From Dryas octopetala (lineage: Eukaryota > Streptophyta > Magnoliopsida > Rosales > Rosaceae): a DNA stretch of 64,000 nucleotides. Of this stretch, positions 33,461-45,905 are shown piece after piece. The position numbers and the translations under genes were made by a program. Each line of letters opens with the position of its first letter. The stretch's first letter is position 1. The notes under the pieces are model-generated. The model saw only the letters and a list, made by a program, of their open reading frames with translations, was not told the origin of the DNA and did not search any database. The stretch is from positions 15,788,621-15,852,620 of the forward strand of contig OY992840.1 in the NCBI GenBank assembly GCA_963921425.1, written 5' to 3'.

Positions 33461-36400
33461 GGCAACATTAATGGGCCCCCACTATGTCTGCACTCGGCCC
33501 AACACTGGCCCCACGCCTTACCTCACCTTGACTAAAACAACAGACGGCCCTGATGCCATCACAGTTGTTGGAATTGGACAAGATGGGCCGTCGATGGTGA
33601 TAGCTACTGCACACGTCAGAGATCACGGCGTGGTCGTCACACCAAATGGAGAGAGTGAGTGAGTGAGTGAGTGAGTGAGTATGTGGGTGTGACATGACAA
33701 GGGCTGAGAGGCCCTGAGAGCCTAGTGAGAATATTTGGGTCCTCGATAAAGAAGTATACCGAAAGAGCACTCCACTTGCGGGCCCAAACGACGTGGGACC
33801 CATTCGCTCTCCTCCTACAAGCAAAGGATAGATTCTCTCTCCCACCCCCCATGTCACGTGACACCCCCGCCCTCCCTAGCTCATTGGCATTTGCCACGGT
33901 TTTTTTGAATTTCTAGTTACTAGTAAAGATTGCTCCCGGCAATTCCACTTGCTTGGTTTTGCTTTTGTTGGAAGAAAATGAATCGCTTTCATGCCACACA
34001 TGTTATTTGATTTGAAGAAAGTTCCAAATTAAATGTTAAGCGCCAAGATTTTTGTTTATGGTAAATTAGAGAATTTTCTTTAAAATCAATTTAGAGTTGA
34101 TATAGAAAATGTATAAAGACGTTTAGAAAATAATAATAGATTCAACTAAATAAATTGGTTATATATATTGTAACGTAAAAGTGTAAAACTTTAAATTCTC
34201 AAAAATATACTTTCTAACAATGTGATTGACGAGATACATTAACATTCAAATCTCGCATCAGTGTAACATAAGTATAGATGAACACTCATATATGATGTCA
34301 TGATTTAGTGGAGGATATATGAATATATCTGACGTTGGATGTTGCTAAATCGAAGCTTGAGGTTGATAGCGTGAGGAAGACACTCAAAATAGAGAGGGAC
34401 CCAAAGTACACTGTCAGATGAGTGAATAAAGTGATTGTGTGTGCCCACGTTTCACCGTACACTAAACTGTTCCCTTATTCTTCTATACAAGGACACTGAT
34501 CGAATCCATCTGCTCTTTTTTATTAATCATTTAATTTTTATTTTCTGCTGCTACGTAGATTTGTGATCATTTCATTGATGACTACTACAACTATACTGCA
34601 ACATTGATCCTAATTCTGAGTACTATGATCATCACCAATATTCTCATCCCTGATCATTTCAATGATCGATCTATTTCTTTTTAATCAAATTTTTTGATTG
34701 TTGGTGCATGTTAAACCAAAGAAACTTTCATTACTTTGTGACGAGCTTGCATGCGCGGTGAAAGTGATCAGCAATCAAGGACCACGTACACTGTCTTTTG
34801 AACTACATGATCGATATCGATTTTGTTTTATAATGTGGGTCTAATTTGATTTCTTACTTCCGGTCGGCCATGACAAATGAACTTGAATACTAACATGTTT
34901 AATTTCCTATGGTTTAATGACACTAGTTTATTTCATCAACTTTATCGAGCACTATCCATATTGGTAAATATCTAATAAGTTATATGTAACTACAAAGCAT
35001 TTTCATTATAACTTACCGTTAGTGTTTGAACATTTTTATATTATATTAAACTCCTAATCAATGACTATATAACTACATATAAATGTGGAGCAAAAGATTT
35101 CACGTGAGAAAAAACGTTGAGATCGAATTTGTATAAAGTAAAACCCTTGTTCCGCAAGGAAAAACTTGGGGCCATGAATAGGCAGAAGTAGTACGTAGTA
35201 AAGCGTGAGAACAAGTTTGTAATTGGCTCCTTTACTTATCAACATTCTCATTATCCAGTTGCAAATTATGTTGGCTTTACGGTACATATGGAACACGTTA
35301 TATGGAATTTTCAAGCATTATCGATCGATCATTACAAGTACTACTGCATTACATGAGTATTATCTAGGATACATGCATATAAATAAACCAACTACTTTGT
35401 CATCTGCACTATTGCACATGCCATGCACTACTGCTGCTTGTTTTGTATATTCGATATATAAAAAAGATCATACAGTCTACAGACAGATCACTTTCAAAGT
35501 GTGGTGTCCTTCATAATCAATATATTAATGGGTCGATCGATCGATGTGGAAACTTGAGTTTGAAGCTTCTGCAATATTACCTGCTGCCCGATAACCTTAT
35601 CTCTTTATGTACATTTTCGCTTTGTCTTCCTCGTGACCCTTTTTTCATTTCTTCTCTTCTCACAGACTCACACTCAAATAAAAGTTTTGGAAAGGACAGA
35701 ACTTAACACCACAAAGTAGTTGATTCTTAAATTCTCAAACATCTTTATATCGCTTTTCTTTTTTTCAAATCCAAAGAATGTCAATATATATGCAATGTGT
35801 TGCGTTGTTACTTGTTGGCATGTCATGGTTTCAAATTTATAATACAAGAATCTGTCATTTGTGTGAGTTCAAATTTCGAACTCCAATCCATGCCAATTAA
35901 TTGTGGCCCGTGGAATTGATATTAATATATCAAACGGTGCCCAAAGGCCAAATCATTCTCAGTCATTGATCTTGATCAAGTTCTGATGTGGTGGTCCTCT
36001 TCGATCATCATGGTGGTCAAACATGGCCAACCTCGTTATGGGTGCAGTTAATCAGGTTCTTTGGGTCCAAGAAATGGGCCCCCACTATGAGTTCTGTCGA
36101 TCCCTAGCTAATATAAGCATCTCAAGCCACATGTATGTTAATGATGTATAGCGAAAACCCCCAACTTGGTTTTGGGACCATAAGTCCATAATTGATTGCA
36201 AAAGTTTTCATGATGTCGCTCTCTTGGTCCGACGGCATTTTATCTGGGCATTTTGGAACTGTGCTAAATTCAGGAGTACTAGCTAGAACCTTCTTCTGAT
36301 GAAAGATTATGTAGGACAAGCTTTAAGTGCATGCAAACATGTTTCTATGTGGATTCGTTTCGATCAGCACGTCCATTTTGTTCTTGTTCTCAGATAAGTA

Positions 36401-37496
36401 ACTGTATATTAATTAGGATATTCTTTTAAGTTGCATCAAAGTTTTTGAAATAAAATAACACTTAATTGAATCAATTGGGTTCGCTTCAATCTATATTAAA
36501 CCTAAATAATTAGATTAAAGACAATATCAATGTTTAACCAAAAAAAAAAGACAGTATCAATGTAATCTGAGGACCAAAAGTCGCTGGCCCCAACAATCTC
36601 AACAACTGAGTCTCATGCATCTTTATTGGGAATGCAATCTTAATAAGATAAAAAATAGTTTGAGTAATTATTTTCTGGTAAACGAGAAATATTGGTATAC
36701 ATATAGAATTAGTCTGCTAGCTATAAGATCACGAAGGTCAGAATCTTATGCGCATGCGCGACACTTTCAACGGTGACTGCGGCGCAGGATATATGACTAT
36801 ATATGTGTATAACATATATAATATAGCAAACAAGTCACAAAATTCTCTTATTAATTAATTTCTTAATTCTTATAAACTCTAGCTAAGCTAATATAATTGA
36901 CCAATATCTAGTGGGTCGGTGGACAGGATCTTAAGCCACATCGTATTTGTTTTTTTTTTTTTTTTTTTTAAACCCTATTAATTAATTAATTGTGCATTGT
37001 TGCTCTAGCTTCTTTCTTTGTTCTCTAGCTATCTGTCAGAACTCAGAAATCAGAATGATATGTGTCTCTGCTATTTTGGCTATAAAATCTATATGATTCA
37101 CATTGAGTGGGTCCCATTCTTGTCTATATATAGAAGTCGACAGTGCGTTCCTTAGCTTAATAAGCTCGACACTTTAATCTGCATCATCTTCCTCTGCATA
37201 TATTTTGTCCTATTGCTTATGGCTTCGAGTACTAATTGTTATTTGTTAACGCTTTGAAAATCCCGTGATTAATGAATCAAACTGCATTAGTAAAGATTTC
37301 AGATATTGTTTTAGTGTGCGGCCATATATATGCTGTCATTTTAAATTCAGATTAGTCAATTAAATAGGCTAGGCAAGTGCTTATCTTAGTGGATCAGTAC
37401 ACAATATAGCTAGATATGCATACCGTGTAATTAATGTGGATTATGTTGAGATTGTGTCTTATCCTAAATCTTTCAAACTGAATATTTATAATATAT
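33461..37496. other. Gene-poor intergenic DNA
   Basis: About 4 kb. There is a GAGT tetranucleotide repeat at about 33651-33679, a T run at about 36951-36970, and several short AT repeats. Short open frames here show no family signature and no matching splice structure. I see no gene, tRNA or clear element. Confidence 0.5.
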
Positions 37497-37896
37497 TAAG
37501 CCCTCGTTTGAGATTGTTGTGGAGGACTCAAAAGCTGTTGTGGGTGACAATTCTCAATTACCCACAGTTTTGGTGTTTGGTAAAAAATTGAAAAAATGTT
37601 TTGCCCCACAATTCTCAACTCCCCATAGCAAAAATAGAAAACAAGTTGTAGGTGCTTTTGAAAATTGCAGTGAATCACAGCAACAATGAAAATTTTATTT
37701 TACCCATAATACCCTCATTTTAGTAATTATAAATAGCCACAACAGTTTTACATTACAATTTACCAAACACCTTCATACTGCTTTTTGTACTCACAACACT
37801 TTTGAAAATATAGTTTACTAAACACTCAACTGCTTTACTTCACAGCTGTTTTACTTCATAACTGTTTTTTCTCACAGCAATCTCAAACTAAGCCTA
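37497..37896. mobile_element. MITE, copy 1 of a family
   Basis: The ends are imperfect inverted repeats: TTAAGCCCTCGTTTGAGATTG on the left against TTAGGCTTAGTTTGAGATTG on the reverse strand. The internal strings 'ttttgaaaa' and 'gtttggtaaa' also recur inverted. A second copy, in the opposite orientation, starts at 38713. No transposase. Confidence 0.65.
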
Positions 37897-37960
37897 ATAG
37901 AAGTTTTTTGTTTCATTTCCTTGCATGTCGGTTTTGCAAAGAGAATAAGTATATATTTTT

Positions 37961-38135
37961 GGGAAATGTTAGGGGACCATATTATTGTACCATATTTGGA
38001 GTACTACATGATGTAGCTTCCTAGTCACCTTTGCTAAAAAGAGAGAGATCGGGAGGAAGAGACAAAAGTGACTAGGAAGCCACATCATGTGGTACTACAA
38101 ATGTGGTGCAATGATATAATCTCATATCATTTCCC
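37961..38135. mobile_element. 175-bp MITE with a 9-bp target duplication
   Basis: Almost fully palindromic. The arms start GGGAAATG and share GTAGTAC-ACATGATGT and GCTTCCTAGTCAC. It is flanked by a perfect direct repeat TATATTTTT at 37952-37960 and 38136-38144. The 9-bp duplication fits a Mutator-derived MITE, although the AT-rich repeat could partly be chance. Confidence 0.75.
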
Positions 38136-38712
38136 TATATTTTTATCTCTAAATTATGATACTTGGTATTATAGCAAGTTTTATCATGTACTTTGACGAA
38201 ATAATTATATAATTGCTCTGTTTCTTTTTCAAGATCGATCCTTATGCAGCACGTGGTTGACGGCCTAAGATTACCTAATCCAGATTAGCCAGCAATTAAG
38301 AATACCAAACAAGATTATTAAACCTTTATTTGAATTAATTGATACCATGAAGACATCTTATATTTTTATATATCACCTAAATGATTGATTTATTTTGGGT
38401 TGCACGTGTAATCAGAAGAGAATCAACAAAATACCTTCTTATTTTTTAAGTTTTGCCTTGACTGGACGATGACACACACACACACATATATATATATATA
38501 AGCCAGTAATGAAGGTACATATCACTTTCCACGGTTTCAATCAAATTTCTCTGTTTTGATTGCGAGGAGATGTTAAATATGAATATTAATAATGTCTTTT
38601 ATGAATAGGAGTAGCCGAGTAGGCATGATTCGGTTAATTGAACTGGTAACTAAATCCGTAAGTTTAGTATGGTAGTTTAATTAACCGCAACCAAATTAAC
38701 TAGTTAAATTTG
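38136..38712. other. Intergenic DNA between MITEs
   Basis: Contains a short CA/TA repeat at about 38473-38500. No gene was seen. Confidence 0.5.
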
Positions 38713-39352
38713 TAGGCTTAGTTTGAAATTGTTGTGAGAAAAACAGTTGTGAAATAGAGTTAGTTGTAAAGTAAAAAAGTTGTGTTTGATAAATTATGTT
38801 TTCAAAAGTGTTGTGAGTAAAAAAAAAAAAACAGTATCAATGTATTTGATAAATTTTAATGTAAAACTGTTGTTGCTTTGTATAATTTCTAAAATATACA
38901 TGATACTAAAAATGCATGAAATGAGAGATAACCCTTTGTCATTTTGAATAAAAATTGAGGGTATATTGAGTGACTCAAAATTTGTATTAATGGGTCCCAT
39001 AGCTTTCTTTTACAATAATTTTGAAAAGCATGTGGATAACTGTTTTTCAAAACTTTAATGAGTGACCTAGAATTGTGAGGCACTATAACTTTTGCTTTTA
39101 TTACCAAATACTAAAACTATTGTGAGTGACCCTAAAATTGTCATCTACAACAACTTTAATTGTCCAACTACAATCTAAAACGAGTAGAGATCTCCTGTCT
39201 CTCTTTGTCCCCTCTCACATATTTTAAGGGCCTTTTCATAATTATTGTTTTACTTAAAAAATTTTTTTTTTTTAAATATGTGAGAAGAGACAGGGAGAGA
39301 CAGAGAATTTGGAGACAAAAGATCTCTACCCATCCCAAACGACCCCTTAATC
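38713..39352. mobile_element. MITE, copy 2 of the family, with a nested insertion
   Basis: Starts TAGGCTTAGTTTGAAATTG and shares internal blocks (ttttcaaaagtgttgtgagt) with the reverse complement of the copy at 37497-37896. The right end is interrupted at 39183 by a 153-bp stem-loop and resumes as ccccttaa near 39343-39350. Confidence 0.6.
39184..39336. mobile_element. 153-bp stem-loop insertion nested in a MITE
   Basis: The arms (GTAGAGATCTCCTGTCTCTC on the left, the inverted equivalent near 39285-39331) close on an A/T loop. It is flanked by AAACGA at 39178-39183 and 39337-39342, a possible 6-bp target duplication. The host MITE end continues after the second copy. Confidence 0.6.
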
Positions 39353-39676
39353 AATATCTAAACTTATCAGTTTGGAATGGTTTTAACTAGCCCACTAATT
39401 TTTAAAAAACAAATATAAAAAAGCTCATATTTTGAAAGGTTTTTAGACTTAAAATTCATATACCTCCAGTAAGTAATAAAAGGGCTTTAGGGGCCAAATG
39501 GACTTGAGGCCTAAACTCCAACATTGCACAAAGTCACACATAACAAAATACAAAAATATAAAATAAACTAAATATTAATAAAGATTGATGGGTTCGGTTT
39601 TAACCATCGGTTATTGATATCTCGAACCGATTATCTCGGTATGGTTGAGTTATTTAACTGAACAATGAAAAAAAAA

Positions 39677-40373
39677 GGGGGGCTATGCACACCACCCTAA
39701 TCCACTAAGTTGACCACCCCACTTAAATTTTTACCCCTTTGTGCCCATTTTGCCCCTGCATTAAAAAAAAAAAATCATTTCTCCAATTTTGGCCGGCCAC
39801 CTCTCCCCGCCGCCGGCGCAACCCCACCCTCTCCCCACCGTCGCCGCGACCCCACCTCTCCCCTTCGCCGGTCGATCTCACCCCTCCCAGGCGAAGACCC
39901 ACCCACCCAGGCGAAGACCCGATCGGCCCAGGCGAAGACCCGACAGCCCCTTCGCCGGCGATCTTCCTTTTCCGGCAGAGTTGAGACGCCGGACCACTTG
40001 GGTTTTGTTCCCCAGGTCACGGCGAGTCCAACCCTGGTCTTCCTTTGTTCATCCGACCACCGTGCGCGGCGAATCGACGTCGTGACCCGATCGGCCCCTT
40101 CGCCGGTGATCTTCCTTTTCCGGCGGAGTTGAGACGCCGGACCACTTGAGTTTTGTTCCCCAGGTCACGGCGAGTCCAACCATGGTCTTCCCTTGTTCAT
40201 CCGACCACCATGTGCGGCTAATCGACGTCGTGAAGCTCCGTGGCGGCGGGGAGGGGTGGCCGGCCAAAATTGGAGAAATGGTTTTTTTTTTTTAATGCAG
40301 GGGCAAAATGGGCACAAAGGGGTAAAAATTTAAGTGGGGTGGTCAACTTAGTGGATTAGGGTGGTGTGCATAG
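39677..40373. mobile_element. TIR element with GC-rich interior; right tip displaced to 44992-44999
   Basis: Near-perfect terminal inverted repeats of about 145 bp (left from 39677, right ending 40373), starting GGGGGGCTATGCACACCACC. The last bases of the right TIR (the C run after CATAG) lie at 44992-44999, because an LTR retrotransposon inserted at 40373/40374. Flanking runs of 9-10 A on both sides could be a 9-bp target duplication but are uninformative. The interior is very GC-rich and contains a tandem duplication of about 146 bp (39949-40094 and 40096-40235) and triple 'aggcgaagaccc' units. No transposase. Confidence 0.8.
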
Positions 40374-41500
40374 TGTCACGGGCTCACTTTTTATGCAGCG
40401 GAATTTGCCCGTGCGGCGCCAAGATTCCTCTGAATCAAGGCCAGCCATCTTTTCTCTTTACTCTTTTCAAGATTTCGACCCATTCGTTGCCTTCTCGAGG
40501 TTTGCCAACAAGAACTACTCATCTCGAGTCTCGCTCGTAGCGACTATGCGATTGCTTCCTTGTGTCAAGGTTCTCAGCCAAGACGCTCGCCCGATCGATA
40601 GGTTCTTATGACGCCGGCATTCCATTCTCACATGTCGGGTCTTGTTTTGTTCCCACATCTCATTTGTCCTGGCACTAAGGGCTAGCTCGCGCCCATAGTC
40701 CTTTCCTCGAGTTGAACATGCAAGCCAACTTACATGCATGCCACCCGAGTGAGCAACTCTTCTCCGATGCCCCATGTTAGCTTCCTCTTGTTGGCACGAG
40801 GTCGCCCTTCCCGTGCCTGCTAGCATCATCTATTATGCATGGCCGAACCCAAGCCGATGCCCTCGTTGAGTACTACATGGCCAATATGCACCATGAAGTC
40901 TCCGGGAGTTCACATCTAGTTGGCATGATGTGTATACGGCGCGGCATAGGGAAATTCCCCTTGTAGCCTCGTGTGCGCGCGCCCAGCGCAATACAAGCAC
41001 TCCCGCTCGCTTGTACTGTCCATGGGACCTCCTGTCCCACGGAGACACATGACCGCCCTCCGGAAGTCATGTGCCCGCCCCCTAGGTCCCCACAGGTTCC
41101 TAGAGTAGCTCGCTTAACGCTCCATGGGTGTGGGCGTCGGGGGTGGTGGAGAGCTTGACACCATGTCTCCCCCTAAAGAGCATTTTATGCCTTTCTTCAC
41201 AAAACAGGAGGAAACATCAACTTGCGCGAGGAGTCATAATTGGCCATAATTAATTCATCCGAACTCCGATTGACGAACCGTCAGTTGCGTTGGACTCGTT
41301 TCGACCTCCTGGATTTACCGGTATTTTTAGATTTCCCAAATTCCAACCGGAAGACCCCGAAACAGCCAAATTACGAAATTACCCTTCCACGCGCGCAACC
41401 CGGCCACACTTCGCCAAACGGATGCCATTCTCTTGGCATTTGGCCCTCCATACTTCATATTAATGTCACGAAAGCACAACTCTAAGTGCGGACCGTGACA
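40374..41500 (-). repeat. Left LTR (3' LTR), 1127 bp
   Basis: Same sequence as 43860-44986 at an offset of 3486. It carries short open frames duplicated in the other LTR, none with a known domain. Confidence 0.9.
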
Positions 41501-43859
41501 TCCTCCCCCACTTATCTTGTCGATGCCCTCATCGACATGCCTCCAGTTTTGCTCCAAAATGCTCTTTAGGTCTTCTCACTTCAATTGGGTTGCTGACAAC
41601 GAGTACTGTCCCTCTACCTCTGTAGAATCACCTCTGTGATGACCTTCTCGCGCCCACTCTTGGACTTGGCCAAAGACATGTACCGAAGCATTCCCCCAAA
41701 CTCCATTCTCCTCTGCTTGAACTCAATATTGATATGGTTCCACCACTTCCATTGCCTGCTTGCTCCTCTGAGCTTGTATGTGTCCACTCTTGGATTTTAT
41801 GGTACTCGCCGTACTCCTCGGATTGCTCCTCTGAGCTTCAATGAGTCCACTCTTGGACATAGAATTTCTCTCATAGTTGTATGCTAGCTCCTCTGAGCAT
41901 AAATGAGTCCACTCTAGGACTTGGAGTCGTAATCACATCTTGTTCGACTCACTCAAAGAGAGATGCACCCCGCCGGGTGTAGCTTAAAAGCTAACCGCAC
42001 TCCTCTGCGGCACCCTCATGCTCATTTGTAGTGGAAAGGACCCGTTGCACTCCTGCATTACTGGTTCCTTCCCCATCTCGGCTCTTCTTCATTTCTCTGG
42101 TCTTCTTTAGCACTTAATTGCCCCATTTGCTGGCACCAGTCAACTCCTTGACACAACCGTCGTACCACAAGGCTTCGTCCTCTCACATACTAGACCCCGT
42201 AGCAGAAGTCATGCACAAGTTACTGAGCTGAACAACCCCTGTTGTAGTTTCACCCTCGCGGATCCACTTACCAGCACTCTTTTTTCGTCCCTCGGTGTGT
42301 ATTTACCTCTTGTAATGCACCTCTGTGCGTTTGATGCTGATGTGCTCTCGTGGGCTCCCCCACTTAAGCTGGGATGTACTTGTCCCCATTTGCCTCTTGA
42401 TGTGCACCTCTGTGCGTCCCTTGTGTTTACATTTGTGGGCTCCCCCACTTTTGCTATCAGCACTCCTGTCGATAGCTGTGCATTGATTAGCTCAATACAA
42501 ACTCCACTTGATGTCCATACAATTGTCTCGCAAGTTCTGAAGGAAGTGCGCCCCTCTGGGCGAGGTCCTCTAACCTACTACACTCTTGTAGCACCCCGCT
42601 TACACAGCTCAAGTGATCCACCGCATGTCCTTCAAGTAGAGCAAGCATGAACTCTGTCTGCTTCGTTGTTTCATGTGTACTCGGCCCTCATGGCCTTTGC
42701 TTCAGTGTACTTGGCCCTCGTGGCCTTCAGCTTCAGTGTACTTGGCCCTCATGGCCTTCGCTTCAGTGTATTTGGCCCTCGTGGCCTTTGCTTCTGTGTA
42801 CTCGGCCCTCATGGCCTTCACTTTTGAGTATTTAGCCCTCATGGCCTTCACTTCTGAGTATTTGGCCCTCATGGCCTTCAGATTTGCGTACATGGCCCTC
42901 GCAGCCTTTACTTCGATGCACCTGGTCCTCGTGACCTTTGCTTCAATGTATATGGCCCTCATGGCCTTCAGCTTTTGCCATTCAACCCTCGCGGTCTTCT
43001 AATCTCAATTCTACTTAGCCCTCATGGCCTTCACTGTTTATGTACCTGACCCTCCTGGCCTTTAGCTTTACTTCATTCGACCCTCATGGTCATATGTTGG
43101 CTCTTCCGCCTTCTGCTTCACTCTTTCTCAGGCTCTTTGCCTTTGTTGTGCTCAGTTTGTTGCCTCTTGCAACTTTCGTGTGGCTCGTCCACTCTGGTGT
43201 AGCTCCTTTCTCCCTTATGTGCCTCCGCACTAGGGTGCCTTCGTTTCAACTGATTTACACAACGTTGGCTTCTTTGCTCATCTCAATACTTCAATAGGGT
43301 TGTTGGCAACCATATGACAACTGTCGTGGCTTACATGAACTCGACTATCACAAGAGCAACCCACCAATGCGGCTTACAAGGTACCTCTGAACCCATGCGC
43401 TCCTCTAGCGGCTTACATGCTTCAATAGATCAATGCGCCACTGCGACGGCTTATAAGAATCTAAGGAAGAATGCGCAACTTCAACTCTCAAGCTCTTGTG
43501 ACTCCTCCTTGCACAATGCACTAGTCTGTCATAGGTGTCAACGCTTCCGTTCAGCATGTCTCTTCATTAGGGCTTCACTCTAGCCCAATTTCTCATTGGG
43601 TGCCTCCGCACGTTGTTCTTTTACTTGTTCAGTGCCTCTGCACATTGATCTCTAACTTGCTCATAGGGTTGTGTCTCTGTAGCCCATCCATCTGTTTCAA
43701 TTTGCCCTCTGTGGGCTTCTCTTTGCCTTACTCTTTGGCCTTGGGGTTCTCTTTCACCATAAGATGTTGCCCCGCTCGACATCTCCGTCTGATAGCACCA
43801 TTCAAGTTAGCGTCGTCCCCAACTTGGTCACTCTTGACCAATCAGGCTCTGATACCAAC
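41501..43859 (-). mobile_element. Internal domain of the young LTR retrotransposon
   Basis: Contains imperfect repeats around 'gctcctctgagctt...gtccactcttgga' (about 41757-41925) and an array of about ten 30-bp units (42678-42980). No reverse transcriptase, protease or integrase motif was found in any frame. The primer-binding site is at its right end. Confidence 0.8.
42678..42980 (-). repeat. 30-bp tandem array encoding a 10-residue repeat
   Basis: Units follow 'tacttggccctcatggcctt' plus about ten variable bases. Read on the element's sense (minus) strand they encode repeats such as EAKAMRAKYT over 86 residues (42962-42702). One 31-bp unit at the 42.70-kb end breaks the frame. It could be part of a decayed structural protein or a purely structural repeat. 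Confidence 0.7.
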
Positions 43860-44986
43860 TGTCACGGGCTCACTTTTTATGCAGCGGAATTTGCCCGTGC
43901 GGCGCCAAGATTCCTCTGAATCAAGGCCAGCCATCTTTTCTCTTTACTCTTTTCAAGATTTCGACCCATTCGTTGCCTTCTCGAGGTTTGCCAACAAGAA
44001 CTACTCATCTCGAGTCTCGCTCGTAGCGACTATGCGATTGCTTCCTTGTGTCAAGGTTCTCAGCCAAGACGCTCGCCCGATCGATAGGTTCTTATGACGC
44101 CGGCATTCCATTCTCACATGTCGGGTCTTGTTTTGTTCCCACATCTCATTTGTCCTGGCACTAAGGGCTAGCTCGCGCCCATAGTCCTTTCCTCGAGTTG
44201 AACATGCAAGCCAACTTACATGCATGCCACCCGAGTGAGCAACTCTTCTCCGATGCCCCATGTTAGCTTCCTCTTGTTGGCACGAGGTCGCCCTTCCCGT
44301 GCCTGCTAGCATCATCTATTATGCATGGCCGAACCCAAGCCGATGCCCTCGTTGAGTACTACATGGCCAATATGCACCATGAAGTCTCCGGGAGTTCACA
44401 TCTAGTTGGCATGATGTGTATACGGCGCGGCATAGGGAAATTCCCCTTGTAGCCTCGTGTGCGCGCGCCCAGCGCAATACAAGCACTCCCGCTCGCTTGT
44501 ACTGTCCATGGGACCTCCTGTCCCACGGAGACACATGACCGCCCTCCGGAAGTCATGTGCCCGCCCCCTAGGTCCCCACAGGTTCCTAGAGTAGCTCGCT
44601 TAACGCTCCATGGGTGTGGGCGTCGGGGGTGGTGGAGAGCTTGACACCATGTCTCCCCCTAAAGAGCATTTTATGCCTTTCTTCACAAAACAGGAGGAAA
44701 CATCAACTTGCGCGAGGAGTCATAATTGGCCATAATTAATTCATCCGAACTCCGATTGACGAACCGTCAGTTGCGTTGGACTCGTTTCGACCTCCTGGAT
44801 TTACCGGTATTTTTAGATTTCCCAAATTCCAACCGGAAGACCCCGAAACAGCCAAATTACGAAATTACCCTTCCACGCGCGCAACCCGGCCACACTTCGC
44901 CAAACGGATGCCATTCTCTTGGCATTTGGCCCTCCATACTTCATATTAATGTCACGAAAGCACAACTCTAAGTGCGGACCGTGACA
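43860..44986 (-). repeat. Right LTR (5' LTR), 1127 bp
   Basis: Partner of 40374-41500. It is followed directly by the second CATAG copy and then by the displaced C-run tip of the older TIR element. Confidence 0.9.
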
Positions 44987-44999
44987 CATAGCCCCCCCC

Positions 45000-45905
45000 A
45001 AAAAAAAAATACCAAACCAAACATGACCTTAAAGTACGGTTGGGTCGATTTTCTGGTTAGGAAAGCCCACCCTTATTCACGAGTACTATGGACTGAAGAA
45101 ATCTTTGCAGCCCATATGGCCTGTAATGACTTATGGGCTTCTTTCAGTGTGTGCAGCATATAAGGAAAGGACTAGAGATGCTTATACTGCCATTACGACA
45201 CAATTATTAACATTCCTGCAAAGAAGTTTCCGTGCTAAACCAATAATGTTGGAGAGCTCCTTAATTTAAATCTCTCCTCCTCGATTACCATGTCAGAGAA
45301 AAGTTGGCCCCAGTCTTGCTATATCATCACTTAACAATTTACATGATGATCAGACACCTCCGTAGATTGTCATAAATTTCAAACATTATGGTGCAATTTG
45401 AAAAAATTTAAAAAGATAGGACCGATTTTAAATCAAGTCAAACCTGGAAGGTGCAAATTGTAATTTGCTAAAAACGTTTATATACAACTTCCCGATGGGC
45501 CTGGGAAGCCTATGGAGTATGGGCTATGACTTATGAGACTATGTCCAAAAAAAGTAAGAGCAGAAATTAAACGACATGTCGTAAAGAAATCAAACGAGGA
45601 TGCCTAAAAAAAAAGAAAACGAAAAATTCACCCATCGTCTTTCCCATTTCCTCATTCGGTCAAGCCCACAAAACACGGTTTGGACTTTTGGACGCTGGCG
45701 TACTAAACCTCCGCAAATATAAACCCTTTCCAAAACTCACACTCATAACTTCATAAGTCATAACTCCCACTCTCCCTCCCCCTTCATCTTCCCGCTATTT
45801 TCTCCGTCCCAAACACCAACGACCAGAGCAAAGCAAAACCCTAGCTCGCGTCTCTCTCACATTGCTCGATCGTCGGGTCCGTGATTGGAGCTCCGGCAAC
45901 CGGCG
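45000..45905 (+). promoter_or_regulatory. ATM upstream region and leader
   Basis: Contains TGGGCC (45496-45501) and TGGGCT (45520-45525) site II-like motifs, a TATA-like string (AATATAAA, 45716-45723), and a telo-box AAACCCTAG at 45836-45844 in the probable 5' UTR. The 'ttcccgc' string near 45789 is one base short of an E2F consensus. These elements are common in plant housekeeping and replication genes. I see no gene in the first 500 bp. Confidence 0.5.

Larger units (their letters stand above)
40374..44986 (-). mobile_element. Young non-autonomous LTR retrotransposon
   Basis: Two 1127-bp LTRs (40374-41500 and 43860-44986) begin TGTCACGG and end CCGTGACA. I saw no difference between them. 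A perfect 5-bp duplication CATAG flanks the element (40369-40373 and 44987-44991). The reverse complement of TGGTATCAGAGCC at 43845-43857 is an initiator-Met tRNA primer site, and a polypurine tract (minus strand) is at 41501-41513, so it is read on the minus strand. The 2.36-kb interior lacks gag-pol. It inserted into the end of an older TIR element. Confidence 0.92.

Noticed and set aside
43600..44097. 165-residue open frame
   Set aside because: It spans the end of the retrotransposon interior and the start of an LTR; the part in the LTR is duplicated at 40.4 kb and has no domain.
45785..45796. E2F site in the ATM leader
   Set aside because: The string 'cttcccgc' is one base off the consensus and occurs singly; too weak to call.
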